Assembly: GCF_018417595.1 (NCBI RefSeq) | Contig: NZ_CP070982.1 | Span: forward strand, 5,507,001 to 5,571,000 | From: Pseudomonas entomophila | GTDB lineage: Bacteria > Pseudomonadota > Gammaproteobacteria > Pseudomonadales > Pseudomonadaceae | Reading direction: 5' to 3' | DNA: 64,000 nucleotides | The notes under the pieces: generated by a model | The model's database searches: none | The model's input: only the letters and a program-made list of their open reading frames with translations | Told to the model about the DNA's origin: nothing | In this document: one piece after another, positions 32,994 through 43,420 of the stretch | Layout: every line of letters begins with the position of its first letter | Position numbering within the stretch: the stretch's first letter is position 1 | Made by a program: the position numbers and the translations under genes

Positions 32994-35639
32994 ATGCAAG
33001 ACCTCGATCCAATCGAAACCCAGGAATGGCTGGATGCCCTGGAGTCGGTCCTCGACAAAGAAGGCGAAGACCGCGCTCATTACCTGATGACCCGTATGGG
33101 CGAGCTGGCCACCCGTAGTGGCTCCCAGCTGCCGTATGCCATCACCACGCCGTACCGCAACACCATCCCTGTCACCCACGAAGCACGCATGCCTGGCGAC
33201 CTGTTCATGGAACGCCGCATCCGCTCGATGGTGCGTTGGAACGCCCTGGCCATGGTCATGCGCACCAACCTGAAAGACTCGGACCTGGGTGGCCACATCT
33301 CGAGCTTCGCCTCCAGCGCCACGCTGTACGATATCGGCTTCAACTACTTCTTCCAGGCCCCGACCGACGAACACGGCGGCGACCTGATCTTCTTCCAGGG
33401 CCACGCTTCGCCAGGCGTCTACGCCCGCGCCTTCATGGAAGGCCGCATCAACGAAGACCAGATGAACAACTTCCGCCAGGAAGTGGACGGCAACGGCCTG
33501 TCTTCGTACCCGCACCCGTGGCTGATGCCTGACTTCTGGCAGTTCCCGACCGTATCGATGGGCCTGGGCCCGATCCAGGCGATCTACCAGGCACGCTTCA
33601 TGAAGTACCTGGAAGCCCGTGGCTTCATCCCGGCCGGCAAGCAGAAGGTCTGGTGCTTCATGGGCGACGGCGAGTGCGACGAGCCGGAATCCCTGGGCGC
33701 GATCGCCCTGGCCGGCCGCGAGAAGCTGGACAACCTGATCTTCGTCATCAACTGCAACCTGCAGCGCCTCGACGGCCCGGTTCGCGGCAACGGCAAGATT
33801 ATCCAGGAACTCGAAGGCGTGTTCCGCGGCGGTGGCTGGAACGTCAACAAGGTGGTCTGGGGCCGCTTCTGGGACCCACTGCTGGCCAAGGACACCAACG
33901 GTGCCCTGCAGCGCCGCATGGACGAAGTCATCGACGGCGAGTACCAGAACTACAAAGCCAAAGACGGCGCGTACGTTCGTGAAAACTTCTTCAATACTCC
34001 AGAGCTCAAGGCCATGGTCGAAGACCTGTCCGACGACGAGATCTGGAAGCTCAACCGTGGCGGCCACGACCCCTACAAGGTCTACGCGGCGTACCACCAG
34101 GCTGTTAACCACAAAGAGCAGCCGACCGTCATCCTGGCCAAGACCATCAAGGGTTACGGTACCGGTGCTGGCGAAGCCAAGAACACCGCGCACAATACAA
34201 AGAAAGTCGACGTCGACAGCCTGCGTCACTTCCGTGACCGCTTCGACATCCCGGTCAAGGATGCCGACCTTGAGAACCTGCCGTTCTTCAAGCCGGAAGA
34301 AGGCTCCGCCGAGGCCAAGTACCTGGCCGAGCGCCGTGCGGCCCTGGGCGGTTTCGTACCGCAGCGCCGTGCCAAGAGCTTCAGCGTCCCCACCCCGCCA
34401 CTGGAAACGCTGAAAGCGATCCTGGACGGTTCGGGCGACCGCGAAATCTCCACCACCATGGCCTTCGTGCGCATCCTGGCGCAGCTGGTCAAGGACAAGG
34501 ACATCGGCCAGCGCATCGTCCCGATCATCCCGGACGAAGCCCGTACCTTCGGTATGGAAGGCATGTTCCGCCAGCTGGGCATCTACTCGTCGGTCGGCCA
34601 GCTCTACGAGCCTGTTGATAAAGACCAGGTGATGTTCTACCGCGAAGACAAGAAGGGCCAGATCCTCGAAGAAGGCATCAACGAGGCCGGCGCCATGTCG
34701 TCGTTCATCGCTGCCGGTACTTCGTACAGCTGCCACAACCAGCCGATGCTGCCGTTCTACATCTTCTACTCGATGTTCGGCTTCCAGCGTATCGGCGACC
34801 TGGCCTGGGCCGCTGGCGACAGCCGCACCCGTGGCTTCCTGATCGGCGGTACCGCCGGCCGTACCACGCTGAACGGCGAAGGCCTGCAGCACGAAGACGG
34901 TCACAGCCACATGATGGCGGGCACCATCCCGAACTGCCGCACCTATGATCCGACCTACGGCTACGAGCTGGCGGTGATCATCCAGGACGGCATGAAGAAG
35001 ATGACCGAAGAGCAACAGGACATCTTCTACTACATCACCGTGATGAACGAGTCGTACCAGCAACCCGCCATGCCGGCCGGTGTCGAGGACGGCATCATCA
35101 AGGGCATGTACCTGCTCGAGGAAGACACCCGCGAAGCCGCGCACCACGTACAGCTGATGGGCTCCGGCACCATCCTGCGCGAAGTCCGGGAAGCTGCGAA
35201 GATCCTGCGTGAAGAGTTCAACGTCGGCGCCGACGTGTGGAGCGTCACCAGCTTCAACGAACTGCGTCGCGACGGCCTGGCCGTGGAGCGTGCCAACCGC
35301 CTCAAGCCTGGCCAGAAGCCTCAGAAGACCTACGTCGAAGAGTGCCTTGCCGGCCGCAAGGGCCCGGTCATCGCCTCCACCGACTACATGAAGCTGTTCG
35401 CCGAGCAGATTCGCCAGTGGGTCCCGAGCAAAGAGTTCAAGGTCCTGGGTACCGACGGTTACGGTCGCAGCGACAGCCGCAAGAAGCTGCGTCACTTCTT
35501 CGAAGTCGACCGCCACTTCGTGGTGCTGGCTGCCCTGGAAGCCCTGGCTGACCGTGGCGAGATCGAACCCAAGGTTGTGGCTGACGCCATCGTCAAGTTC
35601 GGCATCGACCCGGACAAGCGCAACCCACTGGACTGCTGA
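32994..35639 (+). CDS. aceE: Pyruvate dehydrogenase E1 component (homodimeric type)
   Basis: An 881-aa thiamine-diphosphate enzyme that decarboxylates pyruvate and reductively acetylates the lipoyl groups of AceF. Key parts are HISSFASSATLYDIGFNYFF and the ThDP/Mg motif GDGECDEPESLGAIALA...NCNLQRLDGPVRGNGK (about 221-265). Later come DEARTFGMEGMFRQLGIYS and the C-terminal domain with VLGTDGYGRSDSR. Length is the family norm. It sits 13 bp upstream of aceF in one operon; the start ATG at 32994 follows CCTGGAGC. Confidence 0.98.
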   Translation: MQDLDPIETQEWLDALESVLDKEGEDRAHYLMTRMGELATRSGSQLPYAITTPYRNTIPVTHEARMPGDLFMERRIRSMVRWNALAMVMRTNLKDSDLGGHISSFASSATLYDIGFNYFFQAPTDEHGGDLIFFQGHASPGVYARAFMEGRINEDQMNNFRQEVDGNGLSSYPHPWLMPDFWQFPTVSMGLGPIQAIYQARFMKYLEARGFIPAGKQKVWCFMGDGECDEPESLGAIALAGREKLDNLIFVINCNLQRLDGPVRGNGKIIQELEGVFRGGGWNVNKVVWGRFWDPLLAKDTNGALQRRMDEVIDGEYQNYKAKDGAYVRENFFNTPELKAMVEDLSDDEIWKLNRGGHDPYKVYAAYHQAVNHKEQPTVILAKTIKGYGTGAGEAKNTAHNTKKVDVDSLRHFRDRFDIPVKDADLENLPFFKPEEGSAEAKYLAERRAALGGFVPQRRAKSFSVPTPPLETLKAILDGSGDREISTTMAFVRILAQLVKDKDIGQRIVPIIPDEARTFGMEGMFRQLGIYSSVGQLYEPVDKDQVMFYREDKKGQILEEGINEAGAMSSFIAAGTSYSCHNQPMLPFYIFYSMFGFQRIGDLAWAAGDSRTRGFLIGGTAGRTTLNGEGLQHEDGHSHMMAGTIPNCRTYDPTYGYELAVIIQDGMKKMTEEQQDIFYYITVMNESYQQPAMPAGVEDGIIKGMYLLEEDTREAAHHVQLMGSGTILREVREAAKILREEFNVGADVWSVTSFNELRRDGLAVERANRLKPGQKPQKTYVEECLAGRKGPVIASTDYMKLFAEQIRQWVPSKEFKVLGTDGYGRSDSRKKLRHFFEVDRHFVVLAALEALADRGEIEPKVVADAIVKFGIDPDKRNPLDC

Positions 35640-35652
35640 GGAGTATTTTTAA

Positions 35653-37281
35653 GTGAGCGAACTCATTCGCGTACCTGACATCGGCAGCGGTGAAGGTGAA
35701 ATCATCGAGCTGTTCGTCAAGGTCGGTGACCGTATCGAAGCAGACCAGAGCCTGCTGACCCTGGAGTCCGACAAGGCCTCCATGGAAATCCCGGCCCCCA
35801 AGGCCGGCGTGGTCAAGGAGCTGAAGGTCAAGCTGGGCGACCGCCTGAAAGAAGGCGACGAGCTGCTGGTCCTGGAAGTCGAGGGCGCCGCTGCGGCGCC
35901 TGAGGCTCCGGCCGCTGCCGCCCCGGCTCCGGCTGCTGCCCCAGCACCGGCTGCCGAAGCGGCCCCTGCGCCTGCCGCAGCCCCGGCTGCCGCCAGCGTG
36001 CAAGACATCCACGTGCCGGACATCGGCTCGTCCGGCAAGGCCAAGATCATCGAAGTCATGGTCAAGGTCGGCGACACCGTCGAAGCCGACCAGTCGCTGA
36101 TCACCCTGGAGTCCGACAAGGCTTCCATGGAGATCCCGTCGCCTAGCGCCGGCGTGATCGAAGCCGTGCTGTGCAAGCTGGAAGACGAAGTGGGCACCGG
36201 TGACCTGATCTTCAAGATCAAGGCCGCAGGCGCCGCCCCTGCTGCAGCGCCGGCTCCGGCCGCTGCTGCTCCGGCTGCCGCGCCTGCCCCAGCTGCTGCA
36301 CCGGCCGCTGCCGCCCCCGCTGCTGCTCCAGCCCCGGTCGCCACCGCGCCGGCCGCCGGCAGCAACGCCAAGGTTCATGCTGGCCCAGCCGTTCGTCAGC
36401 TGGCCCGTGAATTCGGCGTCGACCTGGGTGCCGTCGCGGCCACTGGCCCGCACGGTCGCATCCTCAAGGAAGACGTGCAGGTCTACGTCAAGGCCATGAT
36501 GCAGAAGGCCAAGGAAGCCCCGGCCGCCGGTGCTACCGGTGGTGCTGGCATCCCGCCGATCCCGGCCGTGGACTTCAGCAAGTTCGGTGAAGTGGAAGAG
36601 GTCGCCCTGACCCGCCTGATGCAGGTCGGCGCCGCCAACCTGCACCGCAGCTGGCTGAACGTGCCGCACGTCACCCAGTTCGACTCCGCCGACATCACCG
36701 AGCTGGAAGCCTTCCGCGTTGCGCAGAAAGCCGTGGCTGAAAAGGCCGGCGTCAAGCTGACCGTGCTGCCGCTGCTGCTCAAGGCCTGCGCCTTCCTGCT
36801 CAAGGAACTGCCGGACTTCAACAGCTCGCTGGCGCCAAGCGGCAAGGCGATCATCCGCAAGAAGTACGTGCACATCGGCTTCGCCGTGGACACCCCGGAC
36901 GGCCTGCTGGTCCCTGTGATCAAGAACGTCGACCAGAAGAGCCTGCTGCAACTGGCTGCCGAAGCCGCCGCGCTTGCAGAAAAAGCCCGCACCAAGAAGC
37001 TCTCGGCCGACGACATGCAGGGCGCCTGCTTCACCATCTCCAGCCTCGGCCACATTGGCGGCACCGGCTTCACGCCGATCGTCAACGCGCCTGAAGTGGC
37101 GATCCTGGGTGTCTCGAAAGCGACCATGCAGCCGGTCTGGGACGGCAAGGCCTTCCAGCCGAAGCTGATGCTGCCGCTGTCGCTGTCCTACGATCACCGC
37201 GTGATCAATGGCGCCGCCGCCGCGCGCTTCACCAAGCGCCTGGGCGACGTGCTGGCGGACATTCGCACGATGCTGCTGTAA
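35653..37281 (+). CDS. aceF: Dihydrolipoyllysine acetyltransferase (PDH E2)
   Basis: A 542-aa E2 core of pyruvate dehydrogenase. Two lipoyl domains (about 1-75 and 117-190) each have the lipoylation site LESDKASMEIP. Long Ala/Pro linkers separate them. The E1/E3-binding domain is VRQLAREFGVDLGAVAATGPHGRILKEDV (about 249-277), and the catalytic domain ends in LSYDHRVINGAAAARFTK with the active-site His. It starts at GTG 35653 after GAGGAG. No lpdG (E3) gene follows, as usual in pseudomonads. Confidence 0.97.
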   Translation: MSELIRVPDIGSGEGEIIELFVKVGDRIEADQSLLTLESDKASMEIPAPKAGVVKELKVKLGDRLKEGDELLVLEVEGAAAAPEAPAAAAPAPAAAPAPAAEAAPAPAAAPAAASVQDIHVPDIGSSGKAKIIEVMVKVGDTVEADQSLITLESDKASMEIPSPSAGVIEAVLCKLEDEVGTGDLIFKIKAAGAAPAAAPAPAAAAPAAAPAPAAAPAAAAPAAAPAPVATAPAAGSNAKVHAGPAVRQLAREFGVDLGAVAATGPHGRILKEDVQVYVKAMMQKAKEAPAAGATGGAGIPPIPAVDFSKFGEVEEVALTRLMQVGAANLHRSWLNVPHVTQFDSADITELEAFRVAQKAVAEKAGVKLTVLPLLLKACAFLLKELPDFNSSLAPSGKAIIRKKYVHIGFAVDTPDGLLVPVIKNVDQKSLLQLAAEAAALAEKARTKKLSADDMQGACFTISSLGHIGGTGFTPIVNAPEVAILGVSKATMQPVWDGKAFQPKLMLPLSLSYDHRVINGAAAARFTKRLGDVLADIRTMLL

Positions 37282-37292
37282 ACCGCTGTTTT

Positions 37293-37376
37293 CCTGCCCC
37301 TCCCGTGAGGGGCAGGTACCCTTTCGAGCTGCCACGCTCGTACCTCAACCCCGTCACTTTGGCGGGGCTTTTTTTT
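37293..37376 (+). terminator. Double hairpin terminator of aceEF
   Basis: A perfect 10-bp stem CCTGCCCCTC-CCGT-GAGGGGCAGG (37293-37316) is followed by a classic intrinsic terminator, CCCCG...CGGGG with TTTTTTTT at 37369-37376. Confidence 0.88.
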
Positions 37377-37397
37377 GCCCGCATGAATGCCACGGCC

Positions 37398-37458
37398 CTG
37401 TAGGAGCCAGCTTGCTGGCGAACAGGTGCATAGTTCGCCAGCGAGCTGGCTCCTACAG
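37398..37458. repeat. Inverted REP pair
   Basis: Arms CTGTAGGAGCCAGCTTGCTG... and the inverse pair over about 26 bp with one mismatch around a 9-nt loop. The core is of the GCCAGCTTGCTGGC type. Confidence 0.85.
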
Positions 37459-37587
37459 ATTTCATGCAGCCGGCCGACAACCTGTTCACAGCATCCCCCA
37501 TGGCCGCTTGCCAGCCCAGGGGACATGATGCAACCTTGCCCGATGCGCCGCTCTCCAGGCAGCGCCCCCTGTTCAAGCGAGTCTTCG

Positions 37588-40281
37588 ATGAAAAGCCAAC
37601 CCGATGCCGCCAGCCGTGTGGCGGCCGAGGTCGTCACGCAGCTCCCCGTGCCCTCGCGGCTCGGCATGCTGCGTTTCGAACGGCTCAACGAAGCCAGCTG
37701 GGCCATGCTCTACCTCGACCCCGCCTGCGACCGCCAATTCGGCCTGCCCGCCGCCGAACTCTGCGCCCTGATCGGCTCGCCCTACGCCAGCCTCATGGAG
37801 CCGGAGGCGCGCTACAAGCTCCACGACGAGATCCAGCGGCAACTGGCCCTGCGCGGACACTACCGGGTGCGCTACACCCTGCACGCCAGCCCGCTGGCGC
37901 TGCGCCTGCTGGAAGTGGGCGAGAGCTACAAGCAGCACAACCGCCAGCTGCTGCGCGGCTACCTGACAGTGATGGACGACCAGCAAGACGAGCTGGCGGA
38001 ACTGGACACCGACGACCTCGAGTCGCGCAACAACCGCCTGCAACTGGCCCTGCAACTGAACCAGCGCGCCCAGCAGGAGCAGCTGGAGCACCTGGAGCGG
38101 GTGCGTGCCCAGCAGGACCTGATCCTGCGCCTGGCCCGCCAGCGCTACAGCGTGGGCAATTCGCTGCTCGAAGCCGCCGAACTGATCACCCGCAGCGCCT
38201 GCGAGATCTACAAGGTCGACTGTGCCAGCATCTGGTACCTCAACGACCAGCGCCTTGAGCCGATCAGCGCCTGGTACCGCAGCGAACAGCAGCACCGCCT
38301 GCCGGAAGCGATCGACGCCAGCCGCTTCCCCGACTACCTCGACGCCCTGCACGCCAGCCGCGCCATCGACGCCCACAACGCCAGCCACGACCCGCGCACC
38401 CGCGAGATGGCCGAGTCGCTGTACAGCACCGATGACAACGCCATGCTTGACGCCAGCATCCGCATCGACGGCCAGGTGGTCGGCGTGCTGTGCCTGGAGC
38501 AGACCGGCCAGCCACGGGCCTGGCAGACCGACGAGATCGCCTTTGCCGGTGAGCTGGCCGACCAGTTCGCCCAGGTCATCAACAACCACAACCGGCGTAC
38601 CGCCGCCAGCGCCCTGCACCTGTTCCAGCGGGCCGTGGAACAAAGCGCCAGCGCCTTCCTGCTGGTCAACCGCGACGGCGTGGTGGAATACGTCAACCCA
38701 AGCTTCACGGCGATCACCCAATACAGCACCGAAGAGGTCCAGGGCCACCACCTGGGCGAACTGCCGGCGTTGGAAAACCTGAGCGAGCTGCTGTTCGACT
38801 CGCCGTCGAGCCTGGCCATGGGCAACAGCTGGCAGGGTGAGTTCAAGAGCCGGCGCAAAAACCTCGAACCCTACTGGGGCCAGCTGTCGATCTCCAAGGT
38901 GTACGGCGACAACCGCGAGCTGACCCACTACATCGGCATCTACGAAGATGTCACCCAGACCAAGCTGGCCCAGCAGCGCATCGAGCGCCTGGCCTACACC
39001 GACAACCTGACCAACCTCGGCAACCGCCCGGCGTTCATCCGCAACCTCGACGAGCGCTTCGCCCGCGACAGCAACACGCCGATCTGCCTGCTGCTGGTGG
39101 ACATCGACAACTTCAAGCGGATCAACGACAGCCTCGGCCACCAGACCGGCGACAAGCTGCTGATCAGCCTGGCCCGGCGCCTGCGCAACAGCCTGAGCAG
39201 CGGTGGCAGCCTGGCGCGCTTTGCCAGCAACGAGTTCGCCGTGCTGCTCGACGACACCAGCCTGGAAGACGGCCAAAGCGTCGCCCAGCAGTTGCTGCGC
39301 ACCCTCGACAAACCCATGTTCGTCGACAACCAGCTGATCAACGTCACTGCCTCCGTGGGCCTGGCCTGCGCGCCGCTGCACGGCAGCGACCCGGCCACCC
39401 TGATGAAGAACGCCGGCCTCGCCTTGCACAAGGCCAAGGCCAACGGCAAGCACCAGGTGCAGGTGTTCACCGAAGTGCTCAACGCCGAGGCCAGCTACAA
39501 ACTGTTCGTCGAGAACAACCTGCGCCGCGCCCTGACCCAGAACGAACTGGAAGTGTTCTACCAACCGAAACTGTGCCTGCGCAGCGGCCGCCTGCTCGGG
39601 CTGGAGGCGCTGCTGCGCTGGAACCACCCCGAGCGCGGCATGATCCGCCCCGACCAGTTCATCAGCGTCGCCGAGGAAACCGGCCTGATCATCCCGATCG
39701 GCAAATGGGTGGTGCGCCAGGCCTGCCGCAAGAGCCAGGAACTGCGCGGGGCCGGCATGGGCAACCTGCACGTGGCCATCAACCTGTCGCCCAAGCAGTT
39801 CTCCGACCCCGAGCTGGTCGGCTCGATCGGCAGCATCCTCAAGGAGGAAGCGCTGCCGCCGCACCTGCTGGAGCTGGAACTGACCGAAGGCCTGCTGCTC
39901 GAAGCCACCGAAGACACCCACCGCCAGCTCGACGAGCTCAAGGCCCTGGGCCTGACGCTGGCGATGGACGACTTCGGCACCGGCTACTCGTCGCTGAGCT
40001 ACCTGAAGAAATTCCCGATCGACATCATCAAGATCGACCGCAGCTTCATCAACGAGATCCCCGACAACCAGGACGACATGGAGATCACCTCGGCGGTGGT
40101 GGCCATGGCCCACAACCTCAAGCTCAAGGTGGTGGCCGAGGGGATCGAGACACCGGAGCAGCTGGCCTTCCTGCGCCGCCACCGCTGCGACGTCGGCCAG
40201 GGCTACCTGTTCGACCGGCCGATTCCCGGCCGCGAACTGGCCGAGAAACTGCGCCGCTATCCGCGCGGGCCGATGGACTGA
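37588..40281 (+). CDS. dipA: DipA-like cyclic-di-GMP phosphodiesterase (GAF-PAS-GGDEF-EAL)
   Basis: An 897-aa cytoplasmic sensor enzyme. An N-terminal helical and GAF region (about 150-325), a PAS domain (about 335-455: [21 protein letters not shown]), a GGDEF domain (about 465-620) and an EAL domain (about 640-890) follow in order. The GGDEF signature is replaced by ASNEF, so cyclase activity is unlikely. The EAL domain keeps the catalytic pattern ([41 protein letters not shown]). Architecture, degenerate motif and position between aceF and msrA match P. aeruginosa DipA, which lowers c-di-GMP during biofilm dispersion. I start at [10 protein letters not shown], excluding a REP-containing upstream frame. 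Confidence 0.85.
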   Translation: MKSQPDAASRVAAEVVTQLPVPSRLGMLRFERLNEASWAMLYLDPACDRQFGLPAAELCALIGSPYASLMEPEARYKLHDEIQRQLALRGHYRVRYTLHASPLALRLLEVGESYKQHNRQLLRGYLTVMDDQQDELAELDTDDLESRNNRLQLALQLNQRAQQEQLEHLERVRAQQDLILRLARQRYSVGNSLLEAAELITRSACEIYKVDCASIWYLNDQRLEPISAWYRSEQQHRLPEAIDASRFPDYLDALHASRAIDAHNASHDPRTREMAESLYSTDDNAMLDASIRIDGQVVGVLCLEQTGQPRAWQTDEIAFAGELADQFAQVINNHNRRTAASALHLFQRAVEQSASAFLLVNRDGVVEYVNPSFTAITQYSTEEVQGHHLGELPALENLSELLFDSPSSLAMGNSWQGEFKSRRKNLEPYWGQLSISKVYGDNRELTHYIGIYEDVTQTKLAQQRIERLAYTDNLTNLGNRPAFIRNLDERFARDSNTPICLLLVDIDNFKRINDSLGHQTGDKLLISLARRLRNSLSSGGSLARFASNEFAVLLDDTSLEDGQSVAQQLLRTLDKPMFVDNQLINVTASVGLACAPLHGSDPATLMKNAGLALHKAKANGKHQVQVFTEVLNAEASYKLFVENNLRRALTQNELEVFYQPKLCLRSGRLLGLEALLRWNHPERGMIRPDQFISVAEETGLIIPIGKWVVRQACRKSQELRGAGMGNLHVAINLSPKQFSDPELVGSIGSILKEEALPPHLLELELTEGLLLEATEDTHRQLDELKALGLTLAMDDFGTGYSSLSYLKKFPIDIIKIDRSFINEIPDNQDDMEITSAVVAMAHNLKLKVVAEGIETPEQLAFLRRHRCDVGQGYLFDRPIPGRELAEKLRRYPRGPMD

Positions 40282-40324
40282 CAGCGGCATAAAGCTCGGG
40301 CACTATAGAGACCATTCGGGCCTG

Positions 40325-40405
40325 TTCGCCGGCAGGCCCGCTCCCACAGGGGAAGCACTCATTCAGAAATCAGTGACTTCCTGTGGGAGCGGGCTTGCCC
40401 GCGAA
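40325..40405. repeat. Inverted REP pair
   Basis: Two copies with GCCGGCAGGCCCGC and GCGGGCTTGCCCGC cores face each other between the dipA-like gene and msrA. The two arms are of slightly different subtypes. Confidence 0.8.
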
Positions 40406-40447
40406 CGGGCCAACCCACATCCCACTGGAAAACACAGAGGAACGGCC

Positions 40448-41116
<669 letters not shown>

Positions 41117-41119
41117 GCC

Positions 41120-41734
41120 ATGATCCTGTTCCATTCGCCGTTGTCGCCGTTCGTGCGCAAAGTGATGATCGTGCTGCACGAGACCGGGCAGTTGGACCGT
41201 GTCACCGTGAAAGGCGTCAATATCAGCCCGGTAAATGGCGACGACCAGCTCAACCTGGGCAACCCGATCGGCAAGATCCCGGCCCTGCGCCTGGACGACG
41301 GCAGCGTGCTGCACGATAGCCGGGTGATCTGCGAGTACCTCGACAGCCAGCACGTCGGCAACCCGCTGATCCCCCGCGAGGGTTCGGCGCGCTGGCGCCG
41401 GCTGACCCTGGCCTCGCAGGCCGACGCGATCATGGATGCGGCGGTGGCTTCGCGCTACGAGACCTTCCTGCGCCCGGCGGACAAACAGTGGGACGGCTGG
41501 GTCGAGGCGCAAGGCGAGAAGATCCGCCGCAGCTTGGCGAGCCTGGAGCACGAACACCTCGCGGAGATTGCCTCGGGGTTCGATATCGCCACGATCGGCG
41601 TAGCCTGCGCCTTGGGTTATCTGGACCTGCGCCAGCCGGAGTTCGATTGGCGTGGGCAGTATCCGGGGCTGGCGGCATGGTATGCCGAGGTGGCAAAGCG
41701 ATCGTCGATGGTCGCCACAGCACCGGTAGCCTGA
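41120..41734 (+). CDS. Glutathione S-transferase family protein
   Basis: A 204-aa protein with an N-terminal thioredoxin-like GST domain (FHSPLSPFVRKVMIVLHETGQLDRV; the cis-Pro motif GKIPALRLDDGSVLHDSRVICEYLD) and a helical C-terminal domain (about 85-200). Ser in SPLSPFVRK is the likely catalytic residue. Pairing with msrA suggests a role in oxidative or electrophile stress, which is inference. Substrate is unknown. Confidence 0.88.
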   Translation: MILFHSPLSPFVRKVMIVLHETGQLDRVTVKGVNISPVNGDDQLNLGNPIGKIPALRLDDGSVLHDSRVICEYLDSQHVGNPLIPREGSARWRRLTLASQADAIMDAAVASRYETFLRPADKQWDGWVEAQGEKIRRSLASLEHEHLAEIASGFDIATIGVACALGYLDLRQPEFDWRGQYPGLAAWYAEVAKRSSMVATAPVA

Positions 41735-41743
41735 TTCGGCCTT

Positions 41744-41807
41744 TTCGCGGGTAAACCCGCTCCCACAGGTGAAATGCCGCACCTGTGGGAGCGGGTTTAC
41801 CCGCGAA
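41744..41807. repeat. Inverted REP pair
   Basis: TTCGCGGGTAAACCCGCTCC... and its inverse pair over 28 bp around an 8-nt loop, between the convergent GST and creD genes. Confidence 0.85.
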
Positions 41808-41882
41808 AGGTTCACCTGGATATCACAGGAAACAACTGGCCGATTCGAACGGCCAACCAGCGCCCGATCTCCCTATCCTCCC

Positions 41883-43211
41883 TCATACCCCCCTCCCCAC
41901 CTGCGACCAGTCCAGCCGACGGGTCAGCACCATGAACACCCCCAGCAACCCGAAGCACAGCAGCGAACCCATCAAAAGCGCATAGTCCTCGGCACTGAGC
42001 AGCCCGTAGAGCATCGCGTACAACGCCGCCAGCCCCGCCGCGAAGCCGACTCCACGCCCCAGGCTGCGCAACACATGCACCAGATAGAAACCGATCAGCA
42101 GCACGCAGCCCGACGCCGACAGCCCATAGGCCAGGCCGAAGCCCAGGTGTTCCGACAGCGACAGCAGCAGCAGGTAGAAGAACGCCAGGGCCACGCCCAC
42201 CAGGATGTACTGCACCGGGTGCACGCTGAGGTTCTTCAGCACCTCGAACAGGAAGAAGCCGGCAAAGGTCAGGGCGATGAACAGCAGCGCGTACTTGATC
42301 GCCCGCTCGCTCTTGAGGTACTGGTCCACCGGGTCGACGAAGCTGACGCCGAAGGCACGCTCGTTGAAGTCGCCGCACTTGCCGACGGTTGCGCAAAGGC
42401 GCACGACCTCTTCCAGGTTGGTGGCGAAGAACGACGTCTGCCAGTGGGCGCTGAAGCCCTTTTCATCGATGGCGCGACGGCTGGGCAGGTAGCTGCCGAC
42501 GAAGCTCGGGTGCGGCCAGTTGGCGCGCATGTCCACGGTGGTGCTGCGACCCACCGGCAGCACCGCCAGCTGGCTGGTGCCCAACAGGGCCAGGTCGAAG
42601 GCGTAGTCGAATTCGCGGGCCTTCTGGTCACTGAACTGCGGCAGGGGCACATGCACGCCACCGGGCAACCAGTCGACTCCACTGCCAGCCTCGAACGGCA
42701 GGCGCTGTTCGTCCAGGGTGAGCTCCAGGCTGTTCTCGATGCCGCGAATGTCGCTGATGCCGACCATCAGGAAGGGTTTGTCGAAGCGGTAGTCGTCGTA
42801 GTCCTTCTCGATGCCCCAGCGCTCGGGCAGCTTGAAGCGGCCACTGACCTGGCTCTTGGCGTGGAACAGGCGCGCCTGGTAGATGCCGCGAGCGCGCAGT
42901 TCGGTATCGACGCCCACATCCATCGCGAAGGTTTCCGGCAGGAAGTAGAGATTGCCGTGCATCGTGGTGGTCTCCTGGACGCTCGTGCCGTCCTTGTCGA
43001 TCCAGCGCCGCTCGTACTTGCGGTAGGGCACCACCAGCAGCGGCCCACTGACCACCTGGCCGAAGCTCGAACTGGCGGCGATCTCGCCCAGCACGTTGTT
43101 GCGCAGTTGCTGCCGTTCGTCGATCAGGCCGCCGATCATCAGCAGGGGGATAAGCAGCAGCAGGATCAAGGTGCCGATCAGGCCGAGCTTGAAACCTAGG
43201 GTCTTGTTCAT
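41883..43211 (-). CDS. creD: Cell envelope integrity inner-membrane protein CreD
   Basis: A 442-aa membrane protein. It has an N-terminal signal-anchor (FKLGLIGTLILLLLIPLLMIGGLI), a large periplasmic domain (about 30-285) with a conserved GISDIRGIENS and YLPSRRAIDEKGFSAHW, and about six C-terminal helices (from KYALLFIALTFAGFFLFEVLKNL). CreD is the main target of CreBC and affects envelope integrity, beta-lactam response and biofilm. It is 209 bp downstream of creC, and the gap holds a REP pair and a candidate CreB site, so it probably has its own promoter. Confidence 0.95.
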   Translation of the reverse strand: MNKTLGFKLGLIGTLILLLLIPLLMIGGLIDERQQLRNNVLGEIAASSSFGQVVSGPLLVVPYRKYERRWIDKDGTSVQETTTMHGNLYFLPETFAMDVGVDTELRARGIYQARLFHAKSQVSGRFKLPERWGIEKDYDDYRFDKPFLMVGISDIRGIENSLELTLDEQRLPFEAGSGVDWLPGGVHVPLPQFSDQKAREFDYAFDLALLGTSQLAVLPVGRSTTVDMRANWPHPSFVGSYLPSRRAIDEKGFSAHWQTSFFATNLEEVVRLCATVGKCGDFNERAFGVSFVDPVDQYLKSERAIKYALLFIALTFAGFFLFEVLKNLSVHPVQYILVGVALAFFYLLLLSLSEHLGFGLAYGLSASGCVLLIGFYLVHVLRSLGRGVGFAAGLAALYAMLYGLLSAEDYALLMGSLLCFGLLGVFMVLTRRLDWSQVGRGV

Positions 43212-43277
43212 GGGGTGGGGCTCCGTTTGCGATGGGGGCAGTGTCTGCCCGCCGCATGGAGCCCTCAGGGAGGGAAT

Positions 43278-43293
43278 GTGGAGATTGTGTGGA
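43278..43293 (-). promoter_or_regulatory. Candidate CreB binding repeat (cre tag) upstream of creD
   Basis: On the coding strand of creD, TCCAC-N6-TCCAC appears as a direct repeat with an 11-bp period (43293-43278), within a longer repeat ATCTCCACACAATCTCCACA. The known E. coli cre tag and Aeromonas blr tag is TTCAC-N6-TTCAC, so each half differs by one base. It lies 67 bp before the creD ATG. Confidence 0.5.
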
Positions 43294-43327
43294 GATTACC
43301 CACGATCCGCGGCACGACATCGCCCCT

Positions 43328-43405
43328 TGTAGGAGCGGCTTCAGCCGCGATGGCGTCGGCTCAATTTTCACGACTGACGCTATCGCGGCTAAAGCCGCTC
43401 CTACA
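43328..43405. repeat. Inverted REP pair between creC and creD
   Basis: TGTAGGAGCGGCTTCAGCCG... and the inverse TATCGCGGCTAAAGCCGCTC... enclose about 30 bp immediately after the creC stop. Confidence 0.85.
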
Positions 43406-43420
43406 GAGATGTACGCTGAT

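Larger units (their letters stand above)
37282..37587. other. 306-bp gap aceF to dipA-like gene
   Basis: It contains the aceEF terminators (37293-37376), an inverted REP pair (37398-37458) and about 130 bp before the next ATG that should hold its promoter. I see no gene here. Confidence 0.7.

Noticed and set aside
32880..35516. 878-codon open frame opposite aceE, and a 905-codon one opposite the dipA-like gene
   Set aside because: They mirror genes with clear domain motifs, have no ribosome site and no recognisable protein pattern; their length reflects GC-rich codon bias.
37387..37587. 67-codon extension of the dipA-like protein
   Set aside because: It would translate the REP pair and an Arg/Ser/Pro-rich leader; no ribosome site.
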